DNA of 54,141 nt from the NCBI GenBank assembly GCA_001797365.1, contig MGPH01000048.1, forward strand, positions 1-54,141. Direction: 5' to 3'. The DNA is from Deltaproteobacteria bacterium GWA2_45_12 (lineage in GTDB: Bacteria; UBA10199). The position numbers and the translations under genes are program-made. A model generated the notes under the pieces. It did not search any database. It saw only the letters and a program-made list of their open reading frames with translations, and was not told where the DNA came from. Below, one piece after another: positions 15,200 through 24,108 of the stretch; the first letter of the stretch is position 1; every line of letters starts with the position of its first letter.

Positions 15200-17487
15200 A
15201 CAGGGGTATTAAAAATCCATTTTTTAAAACAGATAAGACAGGCAGGGAATAACACCAGTTCAGCCGCAAGTCCCGTAAGAATCGTGACCCCTGATAAAAG
15301 CCCAAAGTAATAAGTGGGCAAAAAATCCGAAACGCACAGGGCCCAAAAGCTTAACGATAAAACCGCAGACGTTGACACAACGGCCGGCCCCAAATTTTTA
15401 AAAGTGTTTGCGATGGCTTCCTTTAAGCTGAGGGAATGGATTTCTTCTTTGAGTTCCATGACCAAATGAATGGTGTCGTCGACTGCCAGCCCAAGGGCTA
15501 AGCTTGCAATCATCAAGGTGACCATGTTTAAGGGAATGTGCATCCAGCCCATGATTCCCAAAGTGACAAGGATGGGAAAGACGTTTGGAATCATGGCCAC
15601 CAGCCCAAGCTTCCACGATCTGAAAACAAGGGCCATAATGACTGTGATCAAAATAAAACTGGTGGTGAAACTAGTTATTAAAGAATTGGCAATCATCTTT
15701 TCCATATTCATCCATACAATATTGGCGCCTGTCACGGTAAGGGCAAGCGGTGCCCTTAAAGTTTTTGCTGCCAATTCTTTCACTTCTTTGAGCATCTGTT
15801 TTCCTTCTTGTGTGCCTTGGGCTTCAACCAGGGCGTTGAGCCTTAAGGTGGAGTAATCCGGGCTTGCCAATCGCTTGAAATAAGGATCTTTTTCCAAAAA
15901 TGAAAACAGGGTTTCCACTTCCTGTGTTGTTGAAGGAATACCAAAAAAATCGGGATTGTTGTCATGAAGAACCCGATTCCCTTTTTTGAGGAAATCGATG
16001 GCCGATAAAGGATACCCGGCGTAATTAATTTTTTGTGTTTCTTTGGCGAAAATCTCGATTTCTTTGAGTGTTTCCGGATTTTTCATGCTTCCAGGCTCTC
16101 CCTTGACGATCAGGTCAATGGTGGTGGTGCCCCCAAAACTTCGATCAATCAATTTTACATCCTGTCTTAAGCTTGAGTCGGGGGGGTAAAAGCGGATGGG
16201 TTTGGTTTCAATGGTCAGTTGGGGGATTTTAAAAATTGTTATTCCAAGGACAAGCAAGGCAAGAATCAACACGGGTTTCCAATGATCGCGACTAAGCCCC
16301 GCCAAAAGGGAAACCGCTTTGGATATCCAGGGAGAGGCGGGTTCTTTTGTTTTAAGAGAAGAACCAAAATGCATCACCAATAAACTAAAAGGCCCGACGG
16401 TCAGGATAAAAGCCATGACAATGCCGATGACGGCAAAAAGACCAAAATGACGGGTGGCTTCCATGGAGCTTGTGGCCAGGGACCCAAATCCAATCCCGCT
16501 TGTAACCATGGTTAAAAAGCCGGGCTTGATGAATTTATTTAAACTGTGTGCAAGCTTTTCTTGGGGAGAAAAATTGGGTGGTTGGTGGATAAAAAGGGAA
16601 TACACGTGGATAAAGTCCAAAACACTCACCATAAGGATGAGCGGGGGCAGCATGGCAGTGACAAAATTAAGGGGTTTCCCCAAAAAACCGATGGTACCTA
16701 AAAACCAAACAAAAGAGGTGCCCACCAACCCCAGACAGAGCAAAACACCCGGGATACTCCGAAACAAAAAATAAAAGACCACGCAAACGATGATTAAAAT
16801 AATTGCTGTGCCCCAAACTTGGGCGTGGCGTGTGCTTTGGGAAAGGGCCTGTTCAAAAGTGGCCTGTCCCGCAAAATGGGTTTTAAAGGGTACTTTTTTG
16901 TTGGCCTGTTCCAGAATGTTTTGAATGTCCCTCCAAGTTTGTTCCCGGGCTTCCTGTTTGAGAAGGCTGTTTGTTTGCGGTTTTAAAATAACGAAGATCG
17001 AAGTGAGTTTTTTGGAAGGATGAATGATGTATTTTAGGAGAAAAGGATTTTTAAGGGCTTTTGATTTAAATGTTAATGTCGTCTCTTCGGTAAGCGGATA
17101 TTCAAACAAATCTTCCATCGAAAGCATCCCGTCTTTTGCGACCATGTTTTGAGCTTGTGGGAGTGCATGCACCTTGTCGACATGGGGAAGTTTTTGCAGC
17201 GATTGTGTGATTTCATGCAGTGTGTTCAAAAAATCAGCGTTGAAAAGAATTTGGGGCTCAAGGACCAAAAGATAGGTGTAGTCGTTTTCAAATTCTTTGA
17301 TGAAGTTTTGATAAGTGACCAGATCGGGGTCGTCCTGTGGGAGCATGTTCTCTAAGGTGTTGACGGTTTTAACCTGCAAGGCTCCCCAGAAAAGAAGCGC
17401 TGTCAGCAGGGCAGAAACAATGAAAATGATTTTTTGGTAACGAAGGATAAAGGAAGGTAAGGATTGTTTCATTGAAGGTTGCACCAT
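15172..17487 (-). CDS. RND-superfamily (MMPL/HpnN-like) exporter
   Basis: 771 residues with two halves of the same design: one N-terminal membrane helix (IIFIVSALLTALLFWGALQV), a periplasmic loop starting with PQDDPDLVTYQNFIKEFEND, then a block of five helices (VWGTAIILIIVCVVFYFLFR onward); the pattern repeats from about residue 400. The second membrane block contains MIASLALGLAVDDTIHLVME, with the Asp pair typical of proton-driven MMPL/SSD transporters. Relatives export lipids, including hopanoids (HpnN); the substrate here is unknown. There are two possible starts, the ATG at 17487 and one five codons later. The last residues and stop codon come from a dispersed repeat. Confidence 0.88.
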   Translation of the reverse strand: MVQPSMKQSLPSFILRYQKIIFIVSALLTALLFWGALQVKTVNTLENMLPQDDPDLVTYQNFIKEFENDYTYLLVLEPQILFNADFLNTLHEITQSLQKLPHVDKVHALPQAQNMVAKDGMLSMEDLFEYPLTEETTLTFKSKALKNPFLLKYIIHPSKKLTSIFVILKPQTNSLLKQEAREQTWRDIQNILEQANKKVPFKTHFAGQATFEQALSQSTRHAQVWGTAIILIIVCVVFYFLFRSIPGVLLCLGLVGTSFVWFLGTIGFLGKPLNFVTAMLPPLILMVSVLDFIHVYSLFIHQPPNFSPQEKLAHSLNKFIKPGFLTMVTSGIGFGSLATSSMEATRHFGLFAVIGIVMAFILTVGPFSLLVMHFGSSLKTKEPASPWISKAVSLLAGLSRDHWKPVLILALLVLGITIFKIPQLTIETKPIRFYPPDSSLRQDVKLIDRSFGGTTTIDLIVKGEPGSMKNPETLKEIEIFAKETQKINYAGYPLSAIDFLKKGNRVLHDNNPDFFGIPSTTQEVETLFSFLEKDPYFKRLASPDYSTLRLNALVEAQGTQEGKQMLKEVKELAAKTLRAPLALTVTGANIVWMNMEKMIANSLITSFTTSFILITVIMALVFRSWKLGLVAMIPNVFPILVTLGIMGWMHIPLNMVTLMIASLALGLAVDDTIHLVMELKEEIHSLSLKEAIANTFKNLGPAVVSTSAVLSLSFWALCVSDFLPTYYFGLLSGVTILTGLAAELVLFPACLICFKKWIFNTPVIPATLRTK

Positions 17488-17527
17488 CTTTTAAATAGTA
17501 CATGGGGGAATAAAGCTTGTCGAATTC

Positions 17528-18400
17528 TTAAAGGAGAAGGGTGAGAGCGGCAATATGTTCCGGCGTTGTTCCACAGCATCCGCCGATGAAATCGGCCCCG
17601 GTGTCAGCGAATTTTTTCATCCATGTGGCGAATTTTTCTGCTTGTAGTGACAGGTCGCGACCTGTCACTACAGAGGCATTCGGTTTTACCGCGATGGAAC
17701 ATTTAATTTCTTTTCTCATCTTCTCAAACACTGGCCAGATCGATTCGGGCCCAAACGAGCAGTTCAATCCAATAATATCCACGCCTCTCTTCTCTAAATA
17801 ATAAGAGGTAGTCACGGGATCGCTCCCACAGGCAAGCAATCCGTTTTCACCAACTGTCATTGAAATCATCAAGGGAATTTTCTTGCGGATGGTTTTAAGT
17901 GCGACTTCGCTGGCCACTTCAATTTCAGCGGCATCAAAGAGAGTTTCGATGACGATCAGATCGACTTTATTTTCTAAAAGAAGACAAATCTGTTCCTCAT
18001 AAAGAGCGGATGCTTGTTTTGTCGAGAGTGATTTGAAAGGTTTTTGAAGGCTTCCAATGGGGCCGATGCAGCCGGCGATTCGTGGTGCAGAATCTAAAAT
18101 CTCCCCTCCTTGATGAAAGGGGGATGAAAGGATTTCTAATGCTTGCCGAACGAACCTAACCCCGGCCTCATTTATTTTTTTGATGTCATCCGCCATTCCC
18201 GTTTCAGCCAAACGATTCCGCGAAGCCCCAAAGGTATTGGTAAAAAGGATTTGTGAGCCGGCCTTTGCATAAGCTTTATGGACTTCCACTATTTTTTCAG
18301 GGTGGGTCAAGTTCCAGGAATCCGAAGCTGTGTTTGGCGCTAGCCCCATGGTTTGCAAATAAGTGCCCATGGCGCCGTCAAGGAGGATGGGTTTTGACAT
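17528..18400 (-). CDS. Homocysteine S-methyltransferase (MetH N-terminal/BHMT type)
   Basis: 290 residues from the ATG at 18400, where the family N-terminus MSKPILLDGAMGTYLQTMGL begins. The frame stays open to 18469, but those residues are repeat-derived (VRPPRSGSRL). Zinc ligands are visible as the Cys of DIIGLNCSFGPES and the Cys pair of GGCCGTTPEHI. ANTFGASRNRL and PLMISMTVGENGLLACGSDP fit the barrel. The protein would transfer a methyl group to homocysteine, making methionine. It may work with the metF product encoded at 39.6 kb. An in-frame 28-bp palindrome (17644-17671) adds residues TGRDLSLQ near the C-terminus. Confidence 0.88.
   Translation of the reverse strand: MSKPILLDGAMGTYLQTMGLAPNTASDSWNLTHPEKIVEVHKAYAKAGSQILFTNTFGASRNRLAETGMADDIKKINEAGVRFVRQALEILSSPFHQGGEILDSAPRIAGCIGPIGSLQKPFKSLSTKQASALYEEQICLLLENKVDLIVIETLFDAAEIEVASEVALKTIRKKIPLMISMTVGENGLLACGSDPVTTSYYLEKRGVDIIGLNCSFGPESIWPVFEKMRKEIKCSIAVKPNASVVTGRDLSLQAEKFATWMKKFADTGADFIGGCCGTTPEHIAALTLLL
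17644..17671. repeat. 28-bp perfect palindrome inside the homocysteine methyltransferase gene
   Basis: GTAGTGACAGGTCG (17644-17657) and CGACCTGTCACTAC (17658-17671) are exact reverse complements with no spacer. It has the same GTA...TAC ends as the other elements but different arms. It is translated in frame between the conserved KPNAS segment and the helix before the zinc site. Confidence 0.8.
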
Positions 18401-18487
18401 GTTTGTAAAATAACGGACATGGTGAGCTTTGTCCAGCAAACGGGACCCGCTACGCGGTGGTCGAACCATGTTTATTTCACTCGAATC

Positions 18488-18531
18488 TTGACAAGTTTTT
18501 AAAGCCGTGGTTTACACTGAATGGTCATTCA
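18488..18531 (+). promoter_or_regulatory. Promoter of the beta-oxidation operon with TetR-type operator
   Basis: A consensus -35 TTGACA (18488-18493) is followed by TTTACACT (18511-18518), giving a -10 at 17-19 bp spacing. Overlapping the likely start point is the palindrome TGAATGGTCATTCA (18518-18531, 6-bp perfect arms). Fatty-acid degradation regulators of the TetR type (FadR of Bacillus and Thermus) bind palindromes of this general kind. Acyl-CoA-relieved repression of the fadA-fadN operon is inferred. Confidence 0.55.
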
Positions 18532-18538
18532 TTTTTTA

Positions 18539-18600
18539 GTTATGAGAGAATGAGTTACTAAGTAATGCGACCTAATATCTTATAACTCATGACTCACAAC
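18539..18600. repeat. Degenerate GAGTTATGAG-type inverted repeat
   Basis: Sequences related to the 12686-12754 element (GTTATGAGAGAATGAGTT facing ATAACTCATGACTCACAAC) lie in the 5' leader of the thiolase gene. The arms are imperfect. It ends about 20 bp before the fadA start codon and could form a leader hairpin. Confidence 0.5.
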
Positions 18601-18622
18601 CCACCTTCTATAAGGAGTTAAT

Positions 18623-19783
18623 ATGCGTGAAGCCGTTATTGTAGCAGCAGGCCGGTCCCCCATGGGGCGTGCCTTAAAAGGCCAGTATGTTTGGACCCGT
18701 ATCGATGACTTAGCCGCTGAGGTTATCCAAAAAACATTGGCCCAAGTTTCCAAATTAAACCCAGCCGAAATCGAGGACCTCATTTTGGGATGTGCCATGC
18801 CGGAAGGCGAGCAGGGCATGAATCTGGCCAGAAACGTGGGCTTCTTGGCGGGTGTTCCTCTGACAGCGGGCGCTGTTACGGTGAACCGCTTCTGCTCTTC
18901 GTCTCTTGAAGCGATCAACATTGCCGCCTTGAATATCATGGCCGGTAATGGCGAAATTTTTATTGCTGCAGGCGCTGAATCGATGAGCCATGTGCCCATG
19001 GGGGGGTTTAACCCTTCCTTAAATCCGCGTTTGATGCCGGGTAAGGGGCTTCCCAACGCTTATATCTCCATGGGGGTCACTGCTGAAAACCTGGCTGAAA
19101 AACATAAAATTGGTCGCAAAGATCAGGATGAATATTCTGCCAACTCACACATCAAGGCTTTAAAAGCGATGAAGGAAAATTTGTTCACTGAAATTGTTCC
19201 TGTCACGATCAAAAAACAGGATGGAACCACAATAGTAGTCAATATTGACGAAGGCCCTCGTCAACCCGATGTAAAAAAATTGGGCGAGCTAAAGCCGGTT
19301 TTCAAAGAAGGTGGGTCTGTTACAGCAGGTAATTCATCCCCCCTTACCGATGGGGCTGCTGCGGTGGTCATGATGTCGGCAGAAAAAGCCAAACAACTAG
19401 GCCTGAAGCCCTTGGTAAGAATTCGCTCAATGGCGGTGGCTGGTTGTGGTCCGGAAGTGATGGGTGAGGGCCCTGCCTATGCCGTTCCCAAAGCTTTGAA
19501 ACGTGCAGGGCTTACATTAAAAGACATCGATATTTTTGAATTTAACGAGGCTTTTGCCGTGCAAACGATGAGTGTGGCGAAAATTTTGGGACTTGATTGG
19601 AATGATCCGCGTATCAACCCAAAGGGCGGAGCCATTGCACTGGGCCATCCTCTTGGATGCACTGGGGCACGCATCATGTCCACACTGATTCATGATCTTA
19701 AAGGCTATAACAAAAATATCGGCATTGAGAGCATGTGTATCGGTGGTGGCCAGGGGTTGGCCACAATTGTGGAGAGGGTTTAA
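18623..19783 (+). CDS. fadA: Acetyl-CoA acyltransferase (3-ketoacyl-CoA thiolase)
   Basis: 386 residues, typical for thiolases. The ATG has a good AAGGAG ribosome site. The acyl-accepting Cys is C91 in VNRFCSSSLEAI. The general acid/base residues are H342 in GHPLGCTGAR and C372 in CIGGGQG. The protein cleaves 3-ketoacyl-CoA with CoA to release acetyl-CoA in fatty-acid beta-oxidation. It is followed, after a palindromic repeat, by the fused dehydrogenase/hydratase gene, which provides the two preceding steps. Upstream lies the candidate TetR-type operator. Confidence 0.95.
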   Translation: MREAVIVAAGRSPMGRALKGQYVWTRIDDLAAEVIQKTLAQVSKLNPAEIEDLILGCAMPEGEQGMNLARNVGFLAGVPLTAGAVTVNRFCSSSLEAINIAALNIMAGNGEIFIAAGAESMSHVPMGGFNPSLNPRLMPGKGLPNAYISMGVTAENLAEKHKIGRKDQDEYSANSHIKALKAMKENLFTEIVPVTIKKQDGTTIVVNIDEGPRQPDVKKLGELKPVFKEGGSVTAGNSSPLTDGAAAVVMMSAEKAKQLGLKPLVRIRSMAVAGCGPEVMGEGPAYAVPKALKRAGLTLKDIDIFEFNEAFAVQTMSVAKILGLDWNDPRINPKGGAIALGHPLGCTGARIMSTLIHDLKGYNKNIGIESMCIGGGQGLATIVERV

Positions 19784-19789
19784 TAAATC

Positions 19790-19845
19790 GTAGGGGCGCT
19801 GCTTGCTGCGCCCCCCAAAGAGGGCGCGCCAAGGGGCGCCCGTAC
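19790..19845. repeat. GTAGGGGCG-type palindromic element between fadA and fadN-like gene
   Basis: It begins GTAGGGGCGCTGCTTGCTGC (19790-19809) and ends with GGGCGCCCGTAC; the arms are imperfect and the middle has GGGCGCGCC. The left arm is near-identical to the copies at 37752 and 48717. It sits 5' of the downstream gene's ribosome site (GGAGA, 19846-19850). Confidence 0.75.
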
Positions 19846-19854
19846 GGAGATATT

Positions 19855-22287
19855 ATGCAAATCAAAAAAGTCGCTGTTATCGGTTCAGGGGTGATGGGGG
19901 CTGGAATCGCAGCTCATTTGGCCAATGCGGGGATCCCTTCAGTCCTTTTGGATATCGTGCCCAAATTTACTGAAGAAGATGCCAAGGCAGGTCTTAAAGA
20001 AACGGATGCGCGGTTTCGCAATAAGTTGGCTCTCAAGAGCATTGAGGAAGTCATTGGTAAATCCAAGCCTTCCCTTATTTTCGACAAAAAAGACATGAAG
20101 CTTATTTGCGCCGGCAATACCCAGGATGACCTGAAGCTACTCGGCGAATGCGACTGGATTATTGAAGTGGTCACCGAACGTTTGGACATCAAGCAAAAAG
20201 TTTTTGAAACAGTTGAAAAAAACATGAAGAAGGGCGCCATTATCAGCTCGAACACTTCGGGCATTCCCCTTAAAACCATGGCCGAAGGTCGTTCGCCGGA
20301 ATTCCGCAAAAATTTTGTCATTACGCATTTCTTTAACCCCGTTCGCTACATGAAGCTTGTTGAAGTGGTTTCAAGTTCTGAAACCGACAAGGAAGTTCTT
20401 TCGACGGTCGTTGACTTTTTGGAAAATACGCTGGGCAAAGGGGTGGTTACAGCCAAGGATACTCCCAATTTCGTGGCCAATCGTATTGGTGTTTATGCAT
20501 GGATGGCGTCTTTGCACGAGGCTTTAAGCCGTGGCTTATCCGTTGAGGCCGTTGATAAGATTGCCGGAGCAGCCCTGGGGCGCCCAAAATCGGCTGCTTT
20601 CCGTACCGCGGACATGGTGGGTTTGGATACCCTTGTGCATGTGGCTAAAAATACCTACGATCTTTGTTTACAGGATGAATCGCGGGAAGCTTTTAAAATT
20701 CCCCCCATCTTGAACACAATGATTGAGAAAAAACTCTTTGGCGATAAAACAAAGCAGGGGTTTTATAAGAAAACAAAAGGTCCGGATGGGAAAAAGGAAA
20801 TCCTTTCGATCAATTTGAAAACCGGTGAATACGGTCCGCAGGAAAAAGTACGCTATGACTCCTTGGGGGCCATTAAAAATTTGGAAGATCTCCCTGAAAA
20901 AATTCGCACCATGGTGGGTGCCGCCGATCCCGCCGGGGAATTTGCCTGGAAACAGGTGAGTGACACCCTTGTTTACGCAGCCAATCGCATCCCTGAAATT
21001 GCCGACGATGTGGTCAATGTAGACAACGCCATGAAGTGGGGTTTTAACTGGGATTTGGGACCTTTTGAAACCCTGGATGTCTTGGGTGTGAAGAACGTGG
21101 CTGACCGTTTGCAAAAGGAAGGCCGTGCTGTCCCCGTGATTATCAAAGCAGTGCTTGAAAAAGGAAATGGTGTTTTTTACAAAAACGATAAGGGAAAGAA
21201 ATTTTTCTTTGATCAACGCACCAATTCCTACCAGCCCGTTCCTCTTAAATCGACTAACATTGTTATTAGAACCTTGAAGGAACAAGGTCGGGAATTGAAA
21301 TCCAATACCGGAGCTTCTCTCATTGATATTGGTGATGGTGTTTTGTGTGTCGAATTCCACACCAAGATGAATGCCATCGATGGTGATATTGGCGACATGC
21401 TCAATGCCGGTATTGATTTGATGGAATCCAGCCGCGACTATGCCGGTTTGGTGATCGCCAATGACGGTGGCAATTTCTCCGCGGGCGCGAACTTGATGCT
21501 CCTGTGGCTCGAGAGCCAGCAGAAGAATTGGGACAATATCGAAAAGTTGGTGAAGGGTTTCCAGGATGTTTGCATGCGTCTTAAATATTCATCCAAACCC
21601 ACGGTGGCCGCCCCCTTTGGACTTACTTTGGGCGGTGGTTGCGAAGTGAGCATGGGCTGTGATGCCATCCGTGCCCATGGGGAATGCTATATAGGACTTG
21701 TGGAAGTGGGTGCCGGTTTAATTCCCGGTGGTGGTGGTAACAAGAATGTGCTTCTCAATGTGGAAGCAGCCCTGAAAGCCAAAGGGGCCAAGGGCTGGGC
21801 AGGTCCTTCCGATGGTGGGTTCTTTCCCAAAGTCCAAAAAACTTTTGAGACGGTGGCCTTTGCAAAAGTGGCGACTTCCGCCAAAGAAGCCTATGGTCAC
21901 AATTATTTCAAGCGTTCCGACAAAATTTCCCTTTCCCGTGACAAGCTTCTCTATGATGCCAAGCAGGATGTCTTGGAAATGGCCAAGACTTATCAAAAAA
22001 CAACCCCTCGCGAAGATATTTATGTGGGTGGAGAAGGAGCCAAGATGGCGCTCCTCAATGGTATTGAGGGTTTCCGGGCCCAAGGTTTGATCAGCGAGCA
22101 CGATGGTCTTATCGCTTCAAAATTGGCGCATGTGTTAACGGGCGGAAATCTCCCCAATCAGGGTTTTGTCTCCGAACAATATCTTTTGGATGTGGAACGC
22201 GAAACCTTCCTGCAACTCTGCGGAGAAGAAAAATCCCAAGCCCGCATGCAGTCGCTCTTGATGACGGGGAAGCCGCTGAGGAACTGA
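19855..22287 (+). CDS. fadN: 3-hydroxyacyl-CoA dehydrogenase / enoyl-CoA hydratase fusion (FadN type)
   Basis: 810 residues from ATG 19855, with a GGAGA ribosome site; the longer open frame upstream is only repeat sequence. The dehydrogenase is N-terminal (KVAVIGSGVMGAGIAAHLAN for NAD binding; VITHFFNPVRYMKLVEVV with the catalytic His; DTPNFVANRIG). A second HCDH C-terminal domain follows, and the hydratase is at the C-terminus (ANDGGNFSAGANLMLL and TLGGGCEVSMGCDAI form the oxyanion hole). This order is the reverse of E. coli FadB/FadJ and matches FadN of Bacillus subtilis. With the thiolase upstream it completes hydration, oxidation and thiolysis of beta-oxidation. No acyl-CoA dehydrogenase gene is in the window. 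Confidence 0.93.
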   Translation: MQIKKVAVIGSGVMGAGIAAHLANAGIPSVLLDIVPKFTEEDAKAGLKETDARFRNKLALKSIEEVIGKSKPSLIFDKKDMKLICAGNTQDDLKLLGECDWIIEVVTERLDIKQKVFETVEKNMKKGAIISSNTSGIPLKTMAEGRSPEFRKNFVITHFFNPVRYMKLVEVVSSSETDKEVLSTVVDFLENTLGKGVVTAKDTPNFVANRIGVYAWMASLHEALSRGLSVEAVDKIAGAALGRPKSAAFRTADMVGLDTLVHVAKNTYDLCLQDESREAFKIPPILNTMIEKKLFGDKTKQGFYKKTKGPDGKKEILSINLKTGEYGPQEKVRYDSLGAIKNLEDLPEKIRTMVGAADPAGEFAWKQVSDTLVYAANRIPEIADDVVNVDNAMKWGFNWDLGPFETLDVLGVKNVADRLQKEGRAVPVIIKAVLEKGNGVFYKNDKGKKFFFDQRTNSYQPVPLKSTNIVIRTLKEQGRELKSNTGASLIDIGDGVLCVEFHTKMNAIDGDIGDMLNAGIDLMESSRDYAGLVIANDGGNFSAGANLMLLWLESQQKNWDNIEKLVKGFQDVCMRLKYSSKPTVAAPFGLTLGGGCEVSMGCDAIRAHGECYIGLVEVGAGLIPGGGGNKNVLLNVEAALKAKGAKGWAGPSDGGFFPKVQKTFETVAFAKVATSAKEAYGHNYFKRSDKISLSRDKLLYDAKQDVLEMAKTYQKTTPREDIYVGGEGAKMALLNGIEGFRAQGLISEHDGLIASKLAHVLTGGNLPNQGFVSEQYLLDVERETFLQLCGEEKSQARMQSLLMTGKPLRN

Positions 22288-22334
22288 TACATTCTTATAA
22301 AGAATTCAATAAAATCAATTAGATAAAAATTAAC

Positions 22335-22366
22335 TTTACATAATGAGTTAATTTACTCAATATAAT
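22335..22366 (+). promoter_or_regulatory. Possible promoter and dyad upstream of the AAA ATPase gene
   Basis: A consensus -10 TATAAT (22361-22366) lies 17 bp upstream of the ATG. A TTTACA at 22335-22340 could be the -35, but the spacing is 20 bp. Between them is TGAGT...ACTCA (22344-22348 and 22355-22359), within a broader AT-rich dyad of TTTAC/GTAAA. This may be a repressor site. Confidence 0.4.
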
Positions 22367-22382
22367 AAGTAAAGTAACTCAT

Positions 22383-23570
22383 ATGTTTCAACGTAAACTT
22401 TTATCCTTATTGAGCCAAAGGGCTGTGGAACCCAGACGATTTATTCAGGTGCTTCAGGGGCCACGGCAGGTGGGGAAGACCACCCTCGTGCATCAATGTG
22501 TGGCTCAAGTGGGGTTGCCTTGCCATTATGCCACGGCGGATGAAGCCTCCCCTCATGACAAAACATGGTTGATTCAACAATGGGATTTGGCCCGAATCCG
22601 GGCGCACGAAAGCAAGGAGGGGGCTGTTTTAATCATCGATGAAGTCCAAAAAATAAAAGATTGGTCAACCACGGTGAAGTGGTTGTGGGATGAAGACAGT
22701 AAAAACAAATTGGCATTGAAGGTTTTTCTTTTGGGGTCTTCCCCATGGCTTGTGGAGAAGGGTATCGGCGAATCTCTCGCCGGACGCTTTGAATTGATCC
22801 CTGTTCCCCATTGGAGTTTGACTGAAATGAAAACGGCTTTTGGATGGGGCCTGGATCATTTCTTGTATTTCGGGGCTTATCCCGGGTCCGCCGCACTGAC
22901 AGACGATGAGCTGCGATGGAAGCGTTATATTCTGGATTCGTTGGTGGAAACAACCCTGTCGCGCGATATTTTACTGATGAACCGCATTGACAAGCCTGTC
23001 CTACTTCGGCGGTTGTTCCAGCTTGGGTGCGAGTATTCCGGTCAGATTGTTTCCTACCAAAAAATGGTGGGGCAACTTCAGGATGTGGGGAACACAACCA
23101 CATTGGCCTATTACCTGACTTTGTTGTCGGGAGCGGGGCTGGTTTCTGGCATTCAAAAATTTTCAGGTCAAAAAATCAGGCAAAGAGGTTCCAGTCCCAA
23201 GCTACAGATATTGAACACGGCTCTCATGAGTTGCCATTCGGGTTTGACTTTTGAAGAAGCCCAAAGAGATCGCGATTTTTGGGGTCGCCTGGTGGAGTCG
23301 GCTGTGGGGGCTTATTTACTCAATGGTATTCAAGGGACTTCATGGGAGATTTTTTACTGGAGAGAGGGCGCCCGGGAAGTTGATTTTGTGATCCGGAACG
23401 GGAAAAAGGTGATTGCTTTGGAAGTAAAAAGCGGCAGAAAAAAAGAATCCTTGCCGGGGATGGAAGTCTTTACCCAAAATTTTAAAACCCATCGTCAATT
23501 GTTGGTGGGAAATCAGGGGATCCCTTTGGAGGAATTTTTAACGGCGCCGCTTGGGCAGTGGGTGCAATGA
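22383..23570 (+). CDS. AAA ATPase with C-terminal DUF4143 domain
   Basis: 395 residues. Walker A is VLQGPRQVGKTTLVHQC near residue 25, and Walker B with sensor is GAVLIIDEVQKI around residue 85; LLGSSPWLVEKGIGESLAGRF follows. The C-terminal DUF4143 part has SALLSGAGLVSGIQKF-like segments and the nuclease-like core FYWREGAREVDFVI then KKVIALEVKSG, resembling a PD-(D/E)xK fold. Proteins of this family are common single-gene accessory elements in bacteria and archaea; their role is not settled. There is no clear ribosome site before the ATG. The gene stands alone and may have been acquired. Confidence 0.88.
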   Translation: MFQRKLLSLLSQRAVEPRRFIQVLQGPRQVGKTTLVHQCVAQVGLPCHYATADEASPHDKTWLIQQWDLARIRAHESKEGAVLIIDEVQKIKDWSTTVKWLWDEDSKNKLALKVFLLGSSPWLVEKGIGESLAGRFELIPVPHWSLTEMKTAFGWGLDHFLYFGAYPGSAALTDDELRWKRYILDSLVETTLSRDILLMNRIDKPVLLRRLFQLGCEYSGQIVSYQKMVGQLQDVGNTTTLAYYLTLLSGAGLVSGIQKFSGQKIRQRGSSPKLQILNTALMSCHSGLTFEEAQRDRDFWGRLVESAVGAYLLNGIQGTSWEIFYWREGAREVDFVIRNGKKVIALEVKSGRKKESLPGMEVFTQNFKTHRQLLVGNQGIPLEEFLTAPLGQWVQ

Positions 23571-23612
23571 AAAGCTTTTACGTTTCCCCTGCGATTTTTT
23601 TTCAACATGGTG

Positions 23613-23732
23613 CTAATAGATACCCAAGTCAAAAACATAAGGGTATTTGACTTTTTTCCCAGGAAGATGGCTTTCGCGTACGCAAAAGAAATCAGCATCC
23701 CATCGGATTTGACCGTTTGAATCTCGGCCCAT
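23613..23732 (-). CDS. Small ORF, hypothetical
   Basis: 40 codons from ATG 23732, or 44 from an in-frame GTG at 23744. The predicted peptide begins MGRDSNGQIRWDADFFC and ends YPYVFDLGIY. Its composition looks protein-like rather than random, and it begins right after the upstream minus-strand ORF stops, so it could be translated with it or be a frameshifted continuation. No family recognised. Confidence 0.3.
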   Translation of the reverse strand: MGRDSNGQIRWDADFFCVRESHLPGKKVKYPYVFDLGIY

Positions 23733-23758
23733 CGTGGTGATCACAAGTCCTGCCTGTC

Positions 23759-24022
23759 CTATTCGCTTCTTAATTGCTTGAAGAGAGCAGGAATAACTTG
23801 AGGATGACTGGAAGTAAGCGCGGCTTCTTCCCCCTCTGACAGGAGGTATCCATCGGGTGTTTGTGATTTTAAGGCCTGGTCTAAATCTTGGATGAGCTTT
23901 GTCTCCTCCGGCGAAGAGGCTCGTTGAAGCAGGGTCTCCCTTTCATGCGTTGAAAAAGCCCCTTGTGCCGGGCTTTCTGGCCTGATTGCCAGGGGTATTG
24001 ATTTGGCGAGATCCATTACCAT
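23759..24022 (-). CDS. Small hypothetical protein
   Basis: 87 residues, hydrophilic, starting MVMDLAKSIPLAIRPE and ending PALFKQLRSE. It is Ser-, Glu- and Gln-rich and probably helical; no signal peptide or recognisable domain is seen. It is one of three small minus-strand ORFs in this stretch, separated from the next upstream one by a MITE-like element. The reading frame has reasonable codon choice for this genome, but nothing proves expression. No family recognised. Confidence 0.4.
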   Translation of the reverse strand: MVMDLAKSIPLAIRPESPAQGAFSTHERETLLQRASSPEETKLIQDLDQALKSQTPDGYLLSEGEEAALTSSHPQVIPALFKQLRSE

Positions 24023-24108
24023 GGATCTATTATCGGCAGAAAAAGGCTTTTGTTGTGCCTTGAACGACCTCTGCTCACACGACAGTCAGGAAGTCATTTG
24101 TGGCTTAT

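Noticed and set aside
18401-18469. An N-terminal extension of the homocysteine methyltransferase.
   Set aside because: It encodes repeat-like VRPPRSGSRL; the conserved start MSKPILLDGAMG is internal and standard for the family.
19735-19854. A longer start for the fused dehydrogenase/hydratase gene, adding 40 residues.
   Set aside because: The extra residues are translated palindromic repeat (RRGAACCAPQRGRAKG) and thiolase sequence; the ribosome site and family N-terminus both point to 19855.
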